DNA of 64,000 nucleotides from Saccharothrix carnea (lineage in GTDB: Bacteria; Actinomycetota; Actinomycetes; Mycobacteriales; Pseudonocardiaceae), in the NCBI RefSeq assembly GCF_003014735.1, contig NZ_PYAX01000002.1, positions 806,001 through 870,000 on the forward strand, in the 5' to 3' direction. This document shows positions 36,187 to 45,213 of this stretch, one piece after another. The first letter of the stretch is position 1, and each line of letters opens with the position of its first letter. The notes under the pieces are model-generated. The model ran no database searches. It was not told the origin of the DNA and saw only the letters and a list, made by a program, of their open reading frames with translations. Both the position numbers and the translations under genes were made by a program.

Positions 36187-37097
36187 GCGAGCCCCTCCGA
36201 GTCAATCTTGTCCGACGTGTCCGACATGTCCGACTTGTCCACGCCAACCGGCTTGTCGCCCGACGACGCACCCGCCTGGGCCTGCTCGCCGATGAACGAC
36301 ACGGCCTCCTTGACGACCTTGAGCACGCCGAGCGCGGCTTCGACCAGCTTGATCAGGTTCTCGCCGCTGGCCAGCAGCTCGGCCAGCTTCCCGGCGATCT
36401 TCCCGCCGTACTCGACGGCGATCTGGACGCACTGCGGGATCGCCACTGCCAGGCTCTGCCCGAACGTCGCCGGTGCGGCGGCCAGCGCCTGGGTGATGAT
36501 CGGCGTGATCTTGGCGACCGCCTCGGCGATGAGCTGGGTCACCGCCGTGACGACCTTGGCCACCACCTCACCCGCCGCGATCATCGCCTTCGAGGAGGTC
36601 AGCGCGGTCTCCCCGATCGAGAGGATGCCGTCGGCCAACTCGGTGCCGGTCTTGAGGTAGTCCGACGCGGACTGGCCGGACCACTCGCTGGTCTCGGCCG
36701 CGGCCGTCGACCGGTACTCCTCGGCCAGCGAGGTCGCGTCCCGCCCGGCGGAGTCGAACTCGCCCGCGCCCGAGGACACGGAGTCCGGGTCGCCGCGCAG
36801 CCGGCCGAGCGGCTCTTCCAGGAACGAGATCATCGGGGTGAGGAACCCGACCCCGGCGCTGTCCAACGCGGACAGCGGCCGTTCGGTCGAGCTCATCGCG
36901 CCGAGCGGTGCGTCCGGGTCACCGGCCAGCCCGCCCGACAGCCACTCCTTGTTGTCGACGGCGGCGCTGACGGACCGCAGCTCCGCGAGCAGCGCGGCGA
37001 TCTGTCCCGCGTCCGGCGACGGGGTGTCCGCGCCCGGCGGAGCGGCGACCGCGGCCGGTGGCGTCACGGCGGATTCGGGGCGGGGCAGTGTCGTCAC
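36183..37097 (-). CDS. WxG/EspB-like type VII secretion protein
   Basis: 304 residues from GTG 37097 (GTG 37100 is also possible). After a Pro-rich head, helical segments surround ETSEWSGQSASDYLKTG, the W-x-G turn of ESX substrates, then a long Ala/Ile-rich amphipathic stretch (SSKAMIAAGEVVAKVVTAVTQLI through KLAELLASGENLIKLVEAALGVLKVVKEAVSFI). Such proteins are exported by ESX systems or line the exported complex. The C-terminus holds a short SDM-SDT-SDK repeat made by three 9-bp TGTCCGACx units (about 36209-36240). GTGA overlap with the EspC-like gene. Confidence 0.78.
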
Positions 37098-37417
37098 CAC
37101 TGGGCGACCTCCGTGTCGATGCGGTCGAACGCGGCGGAACCGTCGCCATCGGTGCGCTGGTACTGGTCGGCCACCTGCCGAAGACCGCCGCCGACCTGGT
37201 CCACGGCGGACGCGACGTGGCCGAACGCGTCCAGCGTCGTGGCCATCGCGCCGCCCACCCCGGCGGTGAGGAACCCGGCGAACGAGCCGAGCGACTGCTC
37301 GCCGAGCGCGTGCGGCAGCCGGGTGCCGGTCCCGGCGAGCCGGTCGGCGTAGCCCGCGAGCCTGCCCGCGTGCCCGCGCAGCTGCTCGGGGTCGACGGTG
37401 AAGTCGCCCTGGCTCAT
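37094..37417 (-). CDS. EspC-like (DUF2580) ESX-associated protein
   Basis: 107 residues. DFTVDPEQLRGHAGRLAGYADRL is the usual opening of the DUF2580/EspC family, followed by a helical hairpin and VDQVGGGLRQVADQYQRTDGDGSAAF. EspC-type proteins are ESX substrates that form surface filaments or accompany export. ATG overlaps the stop of the YbaB-like gene (ATGA at 37414-37417). Confidence 0.85.
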   Translation of the reverse strand: MSQGDFTVDPEQLRGHAGRLAGYADRLAGTGTRLPHALGEQSLGSFAGFLTAGVGGAMATTLDAFGHVASAVDQVGGGLRQVADQYQRTDGDGSAAFDRIDTEVAQW

Positions 37418-37761
37418 CGCCCGACCTCCGCGGGCTGGTGCTCGGTGATCCGCGCCAGCGCCTCGCCTTGGCCGAGGTAGCCGGACATCACCTCGGCCAT
37501 CCGCGCGCCGGCCAGCCGCTGCGCCTCGCGGGCGGTGGCGACGATGAGCACGGACAGGGCGTCCGCCTCGAGCCGACGTGCCGCCGGTGTCACCGTGACG
37601 TCGTCGAGCAGTCCCCCGGCGTTCACGGTCACGCTGACCTCGCCGCGTGGTGAGGTCGCGGTCGCGCCCACCTCGCGCAGGCTCGCGCTCGCCGCACGGG
37701 CGCCGTGCGCCGCGCGATCGAGGCGTTCCCGGTAGTCCGCCAGCCACTGCGCTGGGTCCAT
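37414..37761 (-). CDS. YbaB/EbfC-family small DNA-binding-type protein
   Basis: 115 residues from ATG 37761, with a strong GGGGAGG three bases upstream. The fold pattern is an N-terminal helix (DPAQWLADYRERLDRAAHGARAASASL), three strands (GEVSVTVNAGGLLDDVTVTPAARRL) and a C-terminal helix, as in YbaB nucleoid proteins. In actinobacteria, YbaB-like genes are regular neighbours of ESX genes, role not established. Confidence 0.8.
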   Translation of the reverse strand: MDPAQWLADYRERLDRAAHGARAASASLREVGATATSPRGEVSVTVNAGGLLDDVTVTPAARRLEADALSVLIVATAREAQRLAGARMAEVMSGYLGQGEALARITEHQPAEVGR

Positions 37762-37831
37762 GGTCCTCCCCTTCCCTTGTTCCACTGGTGGTTCTCCTGG
37801 CCGGCCCGGCTGCCTGGTGCCGTGACCGGCA

Positions 37832-38629
37832 CTAGGCGCGGGCGACTTCCGCGGTCTCGCCGAGCAGGCGGACGAGTTCGCCGTGCCGCACCGGGTTGAC
37901 GCTCAGCCACCCGGCGTCGCCGCGGTCGACCCGGACCCGTCCCCGTGCGCTGTCCAGCCACGACACCTCGTGCGGCCGGGTGACGGCGTCGCCGGTGCGG
38001 CGGACGACGCCCAGTTGTCCCCGGCCGGAGACCGCCGGGAACAGGTCGACCAGCCGGTCGACCACGGCTTCGTCACCGCCGTGCGCGCGGACCAGCTCAC
38101 GCACGTGCCGCCGGGTGACCGGGTCGCCGTCCGGGTCGCCGAGCATTCCCAAGGCGCTCTCGACCACACCTGGTGGCAGCGTGATCGGCATGGTGGACGC
38201 CGCCCGCACCTCGGGGATCAGGCCGGCGAGTTCATCGACCAGCTCGGTGGCCGGCACCGCCTTCACCCGGACCTCGCTCCCCCGCTCGTCCAGCGGCGCT
38301 TGGCGGCACACCACCGCCCGGTCCCGGTAGACCATGGCCACCGCGCCCGCGGCCTCGTGCGCGCCGATCACCACCACGTCGACCGCGGCCCGATATTCCC
38401 GCAACGCGGTGACCAGCTCGTCCGCGAGGCCGACCGGCCCGGTCGCGGTGGCGAGCCCGCGGGCGCACAGCGCGTGACCCGCGTCGGCGAGCAGTTCGTC
38501 ACGCTCGTGGGTGAACCGGCCGAACGACGGCACCCGGAGCGGGAACGGGAACGCCACGCCGGCGTGGGTGGCGAGCAGGTCCAGTTCGACGGGCTCGAAG
38601 ACGGCCTCGTGCTCGGTCGCGGCGGTCAC
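37832..38629 (-). CDS. EspG-family ESX secretion chaperone
   Basis: 265 residues with the EspG pattern: EHEAVFEPVELDLLATHAGVAFPFPL at the N-terminus, REYRAAVDVVVIGAHEAAGAVAMVYRDRAVVCRQ in the middle and GWLSVNPVRHGELVRLLGETAEVAR at the end. EspG binds the tip of PE-PPE pairs in the cytosol and keeps them soluble for ESX export. The PPE-like gene in this operon is its probable client. ATGA-type overlap with the preceding gene; 70 bp to the YbaB-like gene. Confidence 0.88.
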   Translation of the reverse strand: MTAATEHEAVFEPVELDLLATHAGVAFPFPLRVPSFGRFTHERDELLADAGHALCARGLATATGPVGLADELVTALREYRAAVDVVVIGAHEAAGAVAMVYRDRAVVCRQAPLDERGSEVRVKAVPATELVDELAGLIPEVRAASTMPITLPPGVVESALGMLGDPDGDPVTRRHVRELVRAHGGDEAVVDRLVDLFPAVSGRGQLGVVRRTGDAVTRPHEVSWLDSARGRVRVDRGDAGWLSVNPVRHGELVRLLGETAEVARA

Positions 38630-38973
38630 CTCGCCTCCCGACCCGACCGCTCGGCCGCGGCCTGCACGGACGCGCCCGCGTCGTCGTCCACCGCGGTGTA
38701 GGAGGCCTTGGCGTCGGACAGCATCTGCCGGAACGCCTCGACCTCGCGCTGCGCCGCGCTCACCTCACCGGCCAGGCCGGACTCCCCCGCCGCCTCGCGC
38801 AGCCGTTGCGCCAACTCCACCGCGGGCGGCGCGGTGCCCAGCATCGGCTGCCGTTCGGCGAGTCGGCTCACCGCCGTCACCAGGTCGCCGGTCAGGTCGC
38901 CCAACCTGGTCAGCGTCGTGATCCGGTCCTCGATCAGGTCGAGCTCGACGTGGTACCCCTGCCCCGCGTTCAC
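38626..38973 (-). CDS. Small helical ESX-type protein (PE/WXG100-like)
   Basis: 115 residues from GTG 38973. It is almost wholly helical: HVELDLIEDRITTLTRLGDLTGDLV, a short turn around RQPMLGTAPPAVE, and EVSAAQREVEAFRQMLSDAKASYTAV. No W-x-G is present, but size and place between a PPE-like gene and espG suggest the small partner of the PPE-like protein. Overlaps both neighbours by four bases (GTGA at 38970-38973). Confidence 0.7.
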   Translation of the reverse strand: MNAGQGYHVELDLIEDRITTLTRLGDLTGDLVTAVSRLAERQPMLGTAPPAVELAQRLREAAGESGLAGEVSAAQREVEAFRQMLSDAKASYTAVDDDAGASVQAAAERSGREAR

Positions 38974-40247
38974 GACTGCGCTCCCGTCGTCTGGCCGATG
39001 ACCGCCGGGGTGGCCGGCTCCTCCACCGTGAACAGCCCGTGGTCGATCGTCGGCATCCGGTTCTCGTGCCGTTCGTCGTCGCTGTTCGGGCGACCGCCGA
39101 CCGGCGCCGCCGCCACCGCCGCCTGCGCCGTGCCCCGGGCCGAGGACGAGTCGCCGGTGAGCGGCGCGCCCGGCATCCCGAGCACACCGGCCGCGCCGGG
39201 CAGCACGCCGACCCGCTGGCCGGGCGCGAGCTGCACTCCGTGACCAGCGGAGGGTGCGGAACCACCGAGCACGGGCGCCAGACCCATCCCGGACCCCCGG
39301 CCCGCGCCTCCGCCGAGGAGACGGGTCCACGGCACACCGCCGTGTCCGCCCGCGGTCGGGCCGCCCGGCACCCCTCCGGCCGCCGGCCCGACCACGCGGG
39401 TCGTCTGGGAGGCGGGCGGGATCGCGCCCCGTGCCCCGTCGATCAGCTTGCTGCCGCCCACGAGGCTGGACTCGTAGGCCTGCATCGCCCGGATGGCCTC
39501 GGCTTTCTGCTGGTCCGCGGTGGCCGCGCCGAAGTAGAAGCTGAACCCGGCGCCGCCCACCGCGCCGAACGCGGTGCCCATGCCGGACGGGGTCGTCGTC
39601 GGGCTGAACATCGAGGCGAAGTTCGGCGGTGTGTAGAAGGACGACGGCGACGGGATCGAGAACGTCGGCGCGGACGGCACCGGCGGCATCCCCGGAATGC
39701 CCGGAATGGCCGGTGCGGACGGCAGGAACGACGGCGCGGACGCGGTCCCGAACGTCGGCCCGGTCGGGAACGTCATCGCACTCGGCGCTGCCGTCACCGG
39801 TGGCGGCGCGAAGCTCGGGAACGCCATGCCGAGGCCGGAACGCGCGGTCGTGTCCTGATCACCGGTCGACGGCGTGGCGGGTTCGGCGGGTGGGGGCGGC
39901 ATCATGGCCCGCGCCCTCGCCAACGCGTCGGCGGCTTCCTGCGCGGCGGTCTGCCCCGCGTGCGCCAGCTCGCTGATCTTCTCCACCCGCGCGGCCAGCG
40001 CCGCCAGCCGGTCGGCCGCTTCCTCCGCCGCCGGGCCGTGCCAGCTGTCGAGCAGCGCGACCCGCTGCTCGCGCAACACCTGGGCGTGCGTGTCCAGCGC
40101 CAGGCGGTGCTGCGCCCACTCGGTGGCCACCACGCTCACGTCCGCGACGTCCGCGTCCTGCCACAGCATCCGGTACAGCTCTTCGTGGCTGTACGCCTCC
40201 CAGTTCACCGCACCCGCGGTCGGCACCGGTTCCTTCTCACCAGACAC
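38970..40247 (-). CDS. PPE-like ESX secretion protein with Pro/Gly-rich C-terminus
   Basis: 425 residues from GTG 40247, preceded by AGGGGG. The N-terminal ~120 residues are helical and PPE-like: NWEAYSHEELYRMLWQDADV, WAQHRLALDTHAQVLREQRV, then LLDSWHGPAAEEAADRLAAL with the W-x-G turn. The remainder is low-complexity Pro/Ala/Gly/Ser sequence with LGGGAGRGSGMGL and ends in FTVEEPATPAVIGQTTGAQS. PPE proteins leave the cell through ESX systems and act at the surface. First gene of an operon with a PE/WXG-like partner, EspG, YbaB-like, EspC-like, WxG-like and two hydrolase genes. No ESX core gene (eccB-E, mycP) lies in the window. Confidence 0.85.
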   Translation of the reverse strand: MSGEKEPVPTAGAVNWEAYSHEELYRMLWQDADVADVSVVATEWAQHRLALDTHAQVLREQRVALLDSWHGPAAEEAADRLAALAARVEKISELAHAGQTAAQEAADALARARAMMPPPPAEPATPSTGDQDTTARSGLGMAFPSFAPPPVTAAPSAMTFPTGPTFGTASAPSFLPSAPAIPGIPGMPPVPSAPTFSIPSPSSFYTPPNFASMFSPTTTPSGMGTAFGAVGGAGFSFYFGAATADQQKAEAIRAMQAYESSLVGGSKLIDGARGAIPPASQTTRVVGPAAGGVPGGPTAGGHGGVPWTRLLGGGAGRGSGMGLAPVLGGSAPSAGHGVQLAPGQRVGVLPGAAGVLGMPGAPLTGDSSSARGTAQAAVAAAPVGGRPNSDDERHENRMPTIDHGLFTVEEPATPAVIGQTTGAQS

Positions 40248-40381
40248 CCGCGATCCCCCTCCCACAGCCGGCCCGTCACCGACGCCGCCAATGCTCACGA
40301 AGGGGAGGCGGCCATGGACAGGCCGTGCACCGGCCATGTGTGGCCGGTACCGGTGAACTGCGAGAACAGCCGGCGAACAGG

Positions 40382-42676
40382 TCAGCCGGGGGTGCGGTAG
40401 CTCTCCGTCAGGTGATCTTGGAGGCGGGCGTGGCGGAACTGGTAGACCGCGCCCGCGCGGCGCAGCACGCCCCGCCGATAGGCGTCGTCGAGGAACGACT
40501 GCACGGCCCACGGCAATCGGCCGGTCAGCGGCAGCCAGAAGCGGGCGAACACGACCCACTGGCCCCACGCGGTCATGCTGATCACGTAGCCGAACCCGCC
40601 GCCGAAGCCGCCGACGAGCCCCAGCGCCGCCCCCGAGATGCCGGGCCAGACGATCGTGAGCCCGAACGGCCCGCCGCCCGGCAGCGTCATCAGCGCCGTG
40701 GCGACGAGCCAGGTAGCGCCGGCGAAGAAGACCGCGAACAACGGCCCGAACAACGCGACCTGGAGCAGCACCGTCTTCCGGTTCGCGCGCAGCAGGCCCG
40801 CCGGGCTCGCCGCCGAACGGAGGTCCAGCGGCGACTCGCCCGCCGCGATCATCCCGAACGCGAGCGCCGCGCCGGTCGCGAACACCGTGGCGAACACGCC
40901 CGCGTCCACCACGAGCACCGCCGGTGACACGGCCCAGACCCCGAACAGCAGCTTCATCACCGCCATCAGCACGCCGTAGCAGCCGCCGACCAGAGCGCCG
41001 AACAGCAGGCCCATCCGCGCCCTGACCCGCACCCGCGGCCACTTCACCCCGGAACCGGCCCGCAGGGCGAGCCGGAACCGGACGGGTTCGAGCGACTGGA
41101 CGCGCGCCAAGTGCCCGTGCACCAACCCGAACGACACCCCGGCGAGCAGCCCGACCACGGCGCCGAGCCCGACCAGTTGCGGGGTGACCTTGCCGAGCAG
41201 GAGGCCCTCGATCACCACGTCGCCCGACCAGACGCCGGCGAACACGAACAGCGTGACCGCCAGCGCCCTCGTGCGCCGGCGGGTGGAGGTGCCGAGCTGC
41301 CACCACGCCAGGTCGTGCGTGCCCAGGCGGCTCAGGTGATCGGCGAGGTGGCCGAGCCAGCGCCGGACGTGGTCGGCGTCGTAGGCCCGGGCACCCCGTC
41401 GTTCCTGGTACACGGCCGGCACGAAACCGCCGAGCAGGTGCCGTTCGATCGACTCCCGACCACCGAACCGGTCCGCGTCGACGAGCTCCGCCGGGTCGTG
41501 GCCGGGGGTGTCGCTGTAGATCCGGCGTGCGAGCGCCACCATCAACGGCGTGGTCAGCACGGCCGCGAGGGCGCTGTCCGGCCGTTCCCGCACGTGGTCG
41601 AGGACCGGTTGCCACACGGTGCCGGCGTCACCGGTCTCGCCGGTGGTGCGCGGCAGGTAGTCGGCGACGTCGTCCGCGGTGAGGTCGACCAGCTCCACCG
41701 CACCGGCGGCGCGGAGCACGCCGGTGGCCTCGACCGCGGCCCGGTACTCGTCCACCCGGCTGGTCAGCAGCAGCGGCAGGGTGGTGGCGTTCAACGCGGC
41801 CAGCGCCGCCCGGTGCAGACCGCCCGCCACCTCGTCGAACCCGTCCAGCACGGGCAGGACGCGGTGCGCGTCGACCAGTGCGGCGGCCAGCGTCGACCCG
41901 CCGGGGCCGGGCGCGGCGAGGCCGGGGTGGTCGCGCACGAGCTGGTCCGCGAGCCAGTCGCGCAGCTCGGTGCGGACCGGGTTCCACGAGCCGAGGCCGA
42001 AGATCACCGGCACCGGGTCGGCGGGCGCGCGGGTGGCCAGGAGGTCGAGCACGAACCGGGTGGTGAGGATCGTCTTGCCCGCGCCCGCCCGCCCCAGCAC
42101 GATCAGCCGGCACGACGGGATCCGCCGGTAGACCTCCACGACCTGGTCGAGCCGCCCGGTCAGGTCGAGCGGGCGGGACGTCCGGCCGGGCTGCGCCAAC
42201 CGGATGTTGGCCCAGTTGTCCCGCAACGCCTCCGGTGCCGGGCGCCAGCGCACCGGCAGCGGCACCGGGTCGTGCACCTGCTGCTGTTCCTCTTCCCGCC
42301 GCCAGCGGGCGTGCACCGCGTACGCGAGCGCGTCCGTCGCCTCCAGCAACGGATCGGCGCCCGACGCGGGGCCGGGTGCCGGGGGTCTGGTCGCGCCGTG
42401 GGCGACCAGCTCCGGCACGTCCACGTCGACGTCCTCGGCCGGATCGGCGTGCTCCGCGTGCCCGGCGGCGGTGAACAGCTCCGCGCGCTCGGCACCGTCC
42501 AGGCGCAACGCGTCGGCCAGCAGCCGAACCGTGCGCACCTGCGGGTTGCCCCGTTGCCCGGTCTCCAGCCCGCGGACGGTGCGGACACCGAGGCCCGCGC
42601 GCTCGGCCAGGTCGTCCTGGCTCAACCCGGCCCGCTGCCGCCATCGCCGCAGAAGCGCGCCGAACCGGCTCGTCAC
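40382..42676 (-). CDS. HTH-NACHT NTPase with multi-helix membrane C-terminus
   Basis: 764 residues from GTG 42676. Residues 1-60 are an XRE helix-turn-helix (LLRRWRQRAGLSQDDLAERAG, GVRTVRGLETGQRGNPQVRT). A NACHT STAND NTPase follows: Walker A LIVLGRAGAGKTILTTRF near residue 195, Walker B VLPVLDGFDEV and sensor LLLTSRVDEYR. The last ~350 residues have about eight membrane helices (for example ALAVTLFVFAGVW, LVGLGAVVGLLAGVSFGLV, LFGPLFAVFFAGATWLV) and a final YQFRHARLQDHLTE. The layout resembles STAND signalling proteins of actinomycetes; some bacterial NACHT proteins defend against phage. Whether this one is a regulator or a defence sensor is open. Confidence 0.88.
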   Translation of the reverse strand: MTSRFGALLRRWRQRAGLSQDDLAERAGLGVRTVRGLETGQRGNPQVRTVRLLADALRLDGAERAELFTAAGHAEHADPAEDVDVDVPELVAHGATRPPAPGPASGADPLLEATDALAYAVHARWRREEEQQQVHDPVPLPVRWRPAPEALRDNWANIRLAQPGRTSRPLDLTGRLDQVVEVYRRIPSCRLIVLGRAGAGKTILTTRFVLDLLATRAPADPVPVIFGLGSWNPVRTELRDWLADQLVRDHPGLAAPGPGGSTLAAALVDAHRVLPVLDGFDEVAGGLHRAALAALNATTLPLLLTSRVDEYRAAVEATGVLRAAGAVELVDLTADDVADYLPRTTGETGDAGTVWQPVLDHVRERPDSALAAVLTTPLMVALARRIYSDTPGHDPAELVDADRFGGRESIERHLLGGFVPAVYQERRGARAYDADHVRRWLGHLADHLSRLGTHDLAWWQLGTSTRRRTRALAVTLFVFAGVWSGDVVIEGLLLGKVTPQLVGLGAVVGLLAGVSFGLVHGHLARVQSLEPVRFRLALRAGSGVKWPRVRVRARMGLLFGALVGGCYGVLMAVMKLLFGVWAVSPAVLVVDAGVFATVFATGAALAFGMIAAGESPLDLRSAASPAGLLRANRKTVLLQVALFGPLFAVFFAGATWLVATALMTLPGGGPFGLTIVWPGISGAALGLVGGFGGGFGYVISMTAWGQWVVFARFWLPLTGRLPWAVQSFLDDAYRRGVLRRAGAVYQFRHARLQDHLTESYRTPG

Positions 42677-42958
42677 ACCCAACCCCCACCGCCACGCGCG
42701 CCGAGCGCGCACCGCGTCATCGACCGGACACAGTCGGCCCACGCCTCGGCGGACCGAATCCTAGACACCGGCCACGCCCGCGGTGGCACGGGAGCCACCT
42801 GATCGACACGACCGGCCCCTTAAGTTACCCGGTGGTACCGTCAGGCCGGGGAGCTTGATCGTTGATGTGCGGACCTCCTGCCACCGCAGGACGTCCGCCG
42901 GGTTCGTCGGTGGTGCCGCGCGTCCGCGAGGCGACCGCGGTGCCGCGGGGCATCGAGC
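42677..42958. other. 282-bp spacer upstream of the HTH-NACHT gene
   Basis: No gene recognised. It must hold the promoter of the HTH-NACHT gene and the terminator of the HxlR gene. A short inverted repeat TACC-CGGT-GGTA occurs near 42825-42836, too short to call. Confidence 0.4.
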
Positions 42959-43432
42959 TCATCGTCGGGCCGGTCCCGGTGGTGTGGCAGCGCCGGTCGA
43001 CCGCCCGACGACCGTGCCGGGCGCGACCCGCCGACCGCAGCAGTCGCAGGTCATCCGCGCGTGGACGGTGCCGCCGCAGCCGACGTGCTCGGCCACGGCG
43101 GGCGGGCCGGTCGGCGTCGGCAGGTGGTTGTCGCCCCACTCCATGAGCGCCAGGACCACCGGTGTCAGCTCACGCCCCTTGGCGGTGAGCCGGTACTCGT
43201 GGCGCGGCGGCCGGTCCTGGTAGCGCACGCGTTCGAGCACGCCGTGCTCGACCAGTCCGTTGAGGCGGTCGCTGAGCACGTTGCGGGCGATGGGCAGGCG
43301 GTGCAGGAAGCCGTCGAACCGGGTGACCCCCGACAGCGCGTCCCTGATGATCAACAGCGTCCAGCGCTCGCCGACGACCTCAAGTGCGCGCGCTACGGAG
43401 CAGACCTGGTCGTCGTACGTGCGTCGGAGCAT
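42959..43432 (-). CDS. HxlR-family transcriptional regulator
   Basis: 157 residues. The winged helix shows CSVARALEVVGERWTLLIIRDALSGVTRFDGFLHRL and IARNVLSDRLNGLVEHGVLERVRY, the HxlR signature with the conserved early Cys (Cys11), which may sense thiol stress. The C-terminus adds a Cys-rich segment (GCGGTVHARMTCDCCGRRV) that looks like a metal or redox knot, as in several actinobacterial members. Target genes are unknown; no obvious partner is adjacent. Confidence 0.9.
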   Translation of the reverse strand: MLRRTYDDQVCSVARALEVVGERWTLLIIRDALSGVTRFDGFLHRLPIARNVLSDRLNGLVEHGVLERVRYQDRPPRHEYRLTAKGRELTPVVLALMEWGDNHLPTPTGPPAVAEHVGCGGTVHARMTCDCCGRRVAPGTVVGRSTGAATPPGPARR

Positions 43433-43517
43433 CCGCGCATGATAACCACGGGTTTTGCCCGGAAACCCCCATCGTGTGGTGGCCCGCCGCCGACGCGCGG
43501 CCGACCGGACCCGGCGC

Positions 43518-44696
43518 TCAGGCGCCGTCCGCCGGACGTGGTCGTTCCGCGTCCGGCCCGCGGTCGGGCACCTGGTCCGGTTCGTCCGGCCGGTCCGCGA
43601 GAGCGGGCTGCGGCGCGGAACGGCGGTCGGCGACCTCGCTGAGGTAGCGCAGCACGACCGCGACTGCGGCGACGACCGGCACGGCGAGGAACGCGCCCGC
43701 GATGCCGTAGAGGGTGCTGCCCGCCGTCACGGCGAGCAGGACGACAGCGGCGTGCAGGCGCAGGCTCCGCGACTGGAGCACCGGCTGGAGCACGTTGCCC
43801 TCCACCTGCTGCACCACCACCACGATCACCAGCATGATCAGCGCGGTCGTCGGGCCGTTGCTGACCAACGCGACGAGCACGGCCAACGCGCCCGCGATGA
43901 ACGCGCCCACGATCGGCACGAACCCGCCGAGGAACGTCAACGCCGCCAACGGCACGGCCAGCGGCACCCCGAGCACGACCAGGCCGAGCCCGATCAGCAC
44001 CGCGTCCACCAGGCTCACGATCGCCTGGGTGCGGATGAAGTCGCCCAACGTCGTCCAGACCCGGTCCAGCACGACCGTCACGTGCCCGCCGGCGCGCTCG
44101 CCGATCACGCCGCGCAGCCACGGCGTGAACCGCGGCCCGTCCTTGACGAACAGGAACGCCAGCAGCAGCGCGACGATGCCGGTGACGATGCCGGAGGTCA
44201 CCGTGCCGACGCCGGTGAGCAGGCTGTCCGCGATCGACCCGACGCTGGACCGCAACTGGTCGATGCCCTGCTGCAGCAGCTGGTCGAGCTGGCCCTCGCC
44301 GAGGTTGAGCGGCGGGCCGGCCGCCCAGTCGAGGGCCTGTTGCAGGGCACGGGTGGCGCTGTCGGCGATCTCGGGCACACCGGACACGATCGACGTGGTG
44401 ATCAGCGCCAGCACGCCGCCGAGCACGATCAGCCCGCCGAGCACCACGAGCGTCGCGGCCAGCGCGGCGGGCACCCCGCGCGAGCGCAGCCACCGGGCGG
44501 GCGGCCACAGCACGGTGGTGATCAGCAGGCCGAGCAGGACCGGCATCACCACCACCCACAGCCTGCCGATCAGCGTCCACAGCAGCCAGAAGCCGATCGC
44601 GACCAGCGCCAGGCGGGCGCTCCACCGCGCCAGCCAGGTCACCGCGTGCCCGATGGCCTGACCGCGATCGGTCCAGCGGCGGTCTTGTGCGCTCAC
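43518..44696 (-). CDS. AI-2E family permease (PerM/YdiK-like)
   Basis: 392 residues from GTG 44696. The first two helices (ALVAIGFWLLWTLIGRLWVVVMPVLL region) are followed by a soluble, helical middle (GLQLDQLLQQGIDQLRSSV region) and six further helices with the family motif FLGGFVPIVGAFIAG and VEGNVLQPVLQ. Proteins of this family export signalling molecules or act as Na+/H+ antiporters; the substrate is unknown. The tail is polar and Pro/Asp-rich. Confidence 0.88.
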   Translation of the reverse strand: MSAQDRRWTDRGQAIGHAVTWLARWSARLALVAIGFWLLWTLIGRLWVVVMPVLLGLLITTVLWPPARWLRSRGVPAALAATLVVLGGLIVLGGVLALITTSIVSGVPEIADSATRALQQALDWAAGPPLNLGEGQLDQLLQQGIDQLRSSVGSIADSLLTGVGTVTSGIVTGIVALLLAFLFVKDGPRFTPWLRGVIGERAGGHVTVVLDRVWTTLGDFIRTQAIVSLVDAVLIGLGLVVLGVPLAVPLAALTFLGGFVPIVGAFIAGALAVLVALVSNGPTTALIMLVIVVVVQQVEGNVLQPVLQSRSLRLHAAVVLLAVTAGSTLYGIAGAFLAVPVVAAVAVVLRYLSEVADRRSAPQPALADRPDEPDQVPDRGPDAERPRPADGA

Positions 44697-45213
44697 GTCT
44701 TCCCATCCCCTCCACCGCGTCGCGCCCTGCGGCGCCTGTGCGGCAGCCTGCCAGAGCGGACCGCGCAAGTGGTGCCGCCCCGCCCCGTGTCAAGGCCCGC
44801 ACCAGGACAAAACCTGGCCGGTCGACGACCCTGACCGGTCTCCTGGCCGCCGCTGACGACGACCTCCCGACCCCACCGACCTCCTCGACATCCATCCGGC
44901 GCGACCGGCAGTGAGGGTTGACAACGATGTCATCGCCGACAACCACTGCGTCCCGGTGAGCCTGGCCCTGGGCCGCACGACGTTCCCGACCTCTCCCCTG
45001 CCTCCGGGCATGTCCGACCCGTCCGCCTCCGTGCACGACGACCCGGCCACCGCTTGGACACCCGGCCCGGTCCCCCGCTGCACCGTCAGCACGAGCACCG
45101 ATGGCCTGACCTACGGCCGACTGGTGACCGGGCCAGGCCGCGCTCACCGCCCTCACGGTCCGCTCGGGTCGCCCGGAGGCCTGAGGCGGCAGGGGAACGT
45201 AGGCTCTCCGGAC
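44697..45213. other. 517-bp spacer with a LacI-type site and a possible glycosidase remnant
   Basis: No intact gene. From GTG 44911 the frame reads VPVSLALGRTTFPTSPLPPG and then DDPATAWTPGP directly joined to CTVSTSTDGLTYGRL, wording like the F5/8 type C (discoidin-like) module of actinomycete glycosidases with its centre missing. The frame runs into the next gene without a stop. A LacI-type palindrome lies at its start. This is inference from pattern. Confidence 0.4.
44919..44932. promoter_or_regulatory. Orphan LacI-type palindrome TGACAACGATGTCA
   Basis: 14-bp site with arms TGACA/TGTCA around a central CG; only one pair in the core is mismatched. No sugar gene follows intact, so it may be the operator of the lost glycosidase, or a site for the LacI protein encoded at 46298-47359. 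Confidence 0.5.

Noticed and set aside
42825..42836. TACC-CGGT-GGTA inverted repeat before the HTH-NACHT gene
   Set aside because: Arms of four bases are expected by chance in GC-rich DNA.
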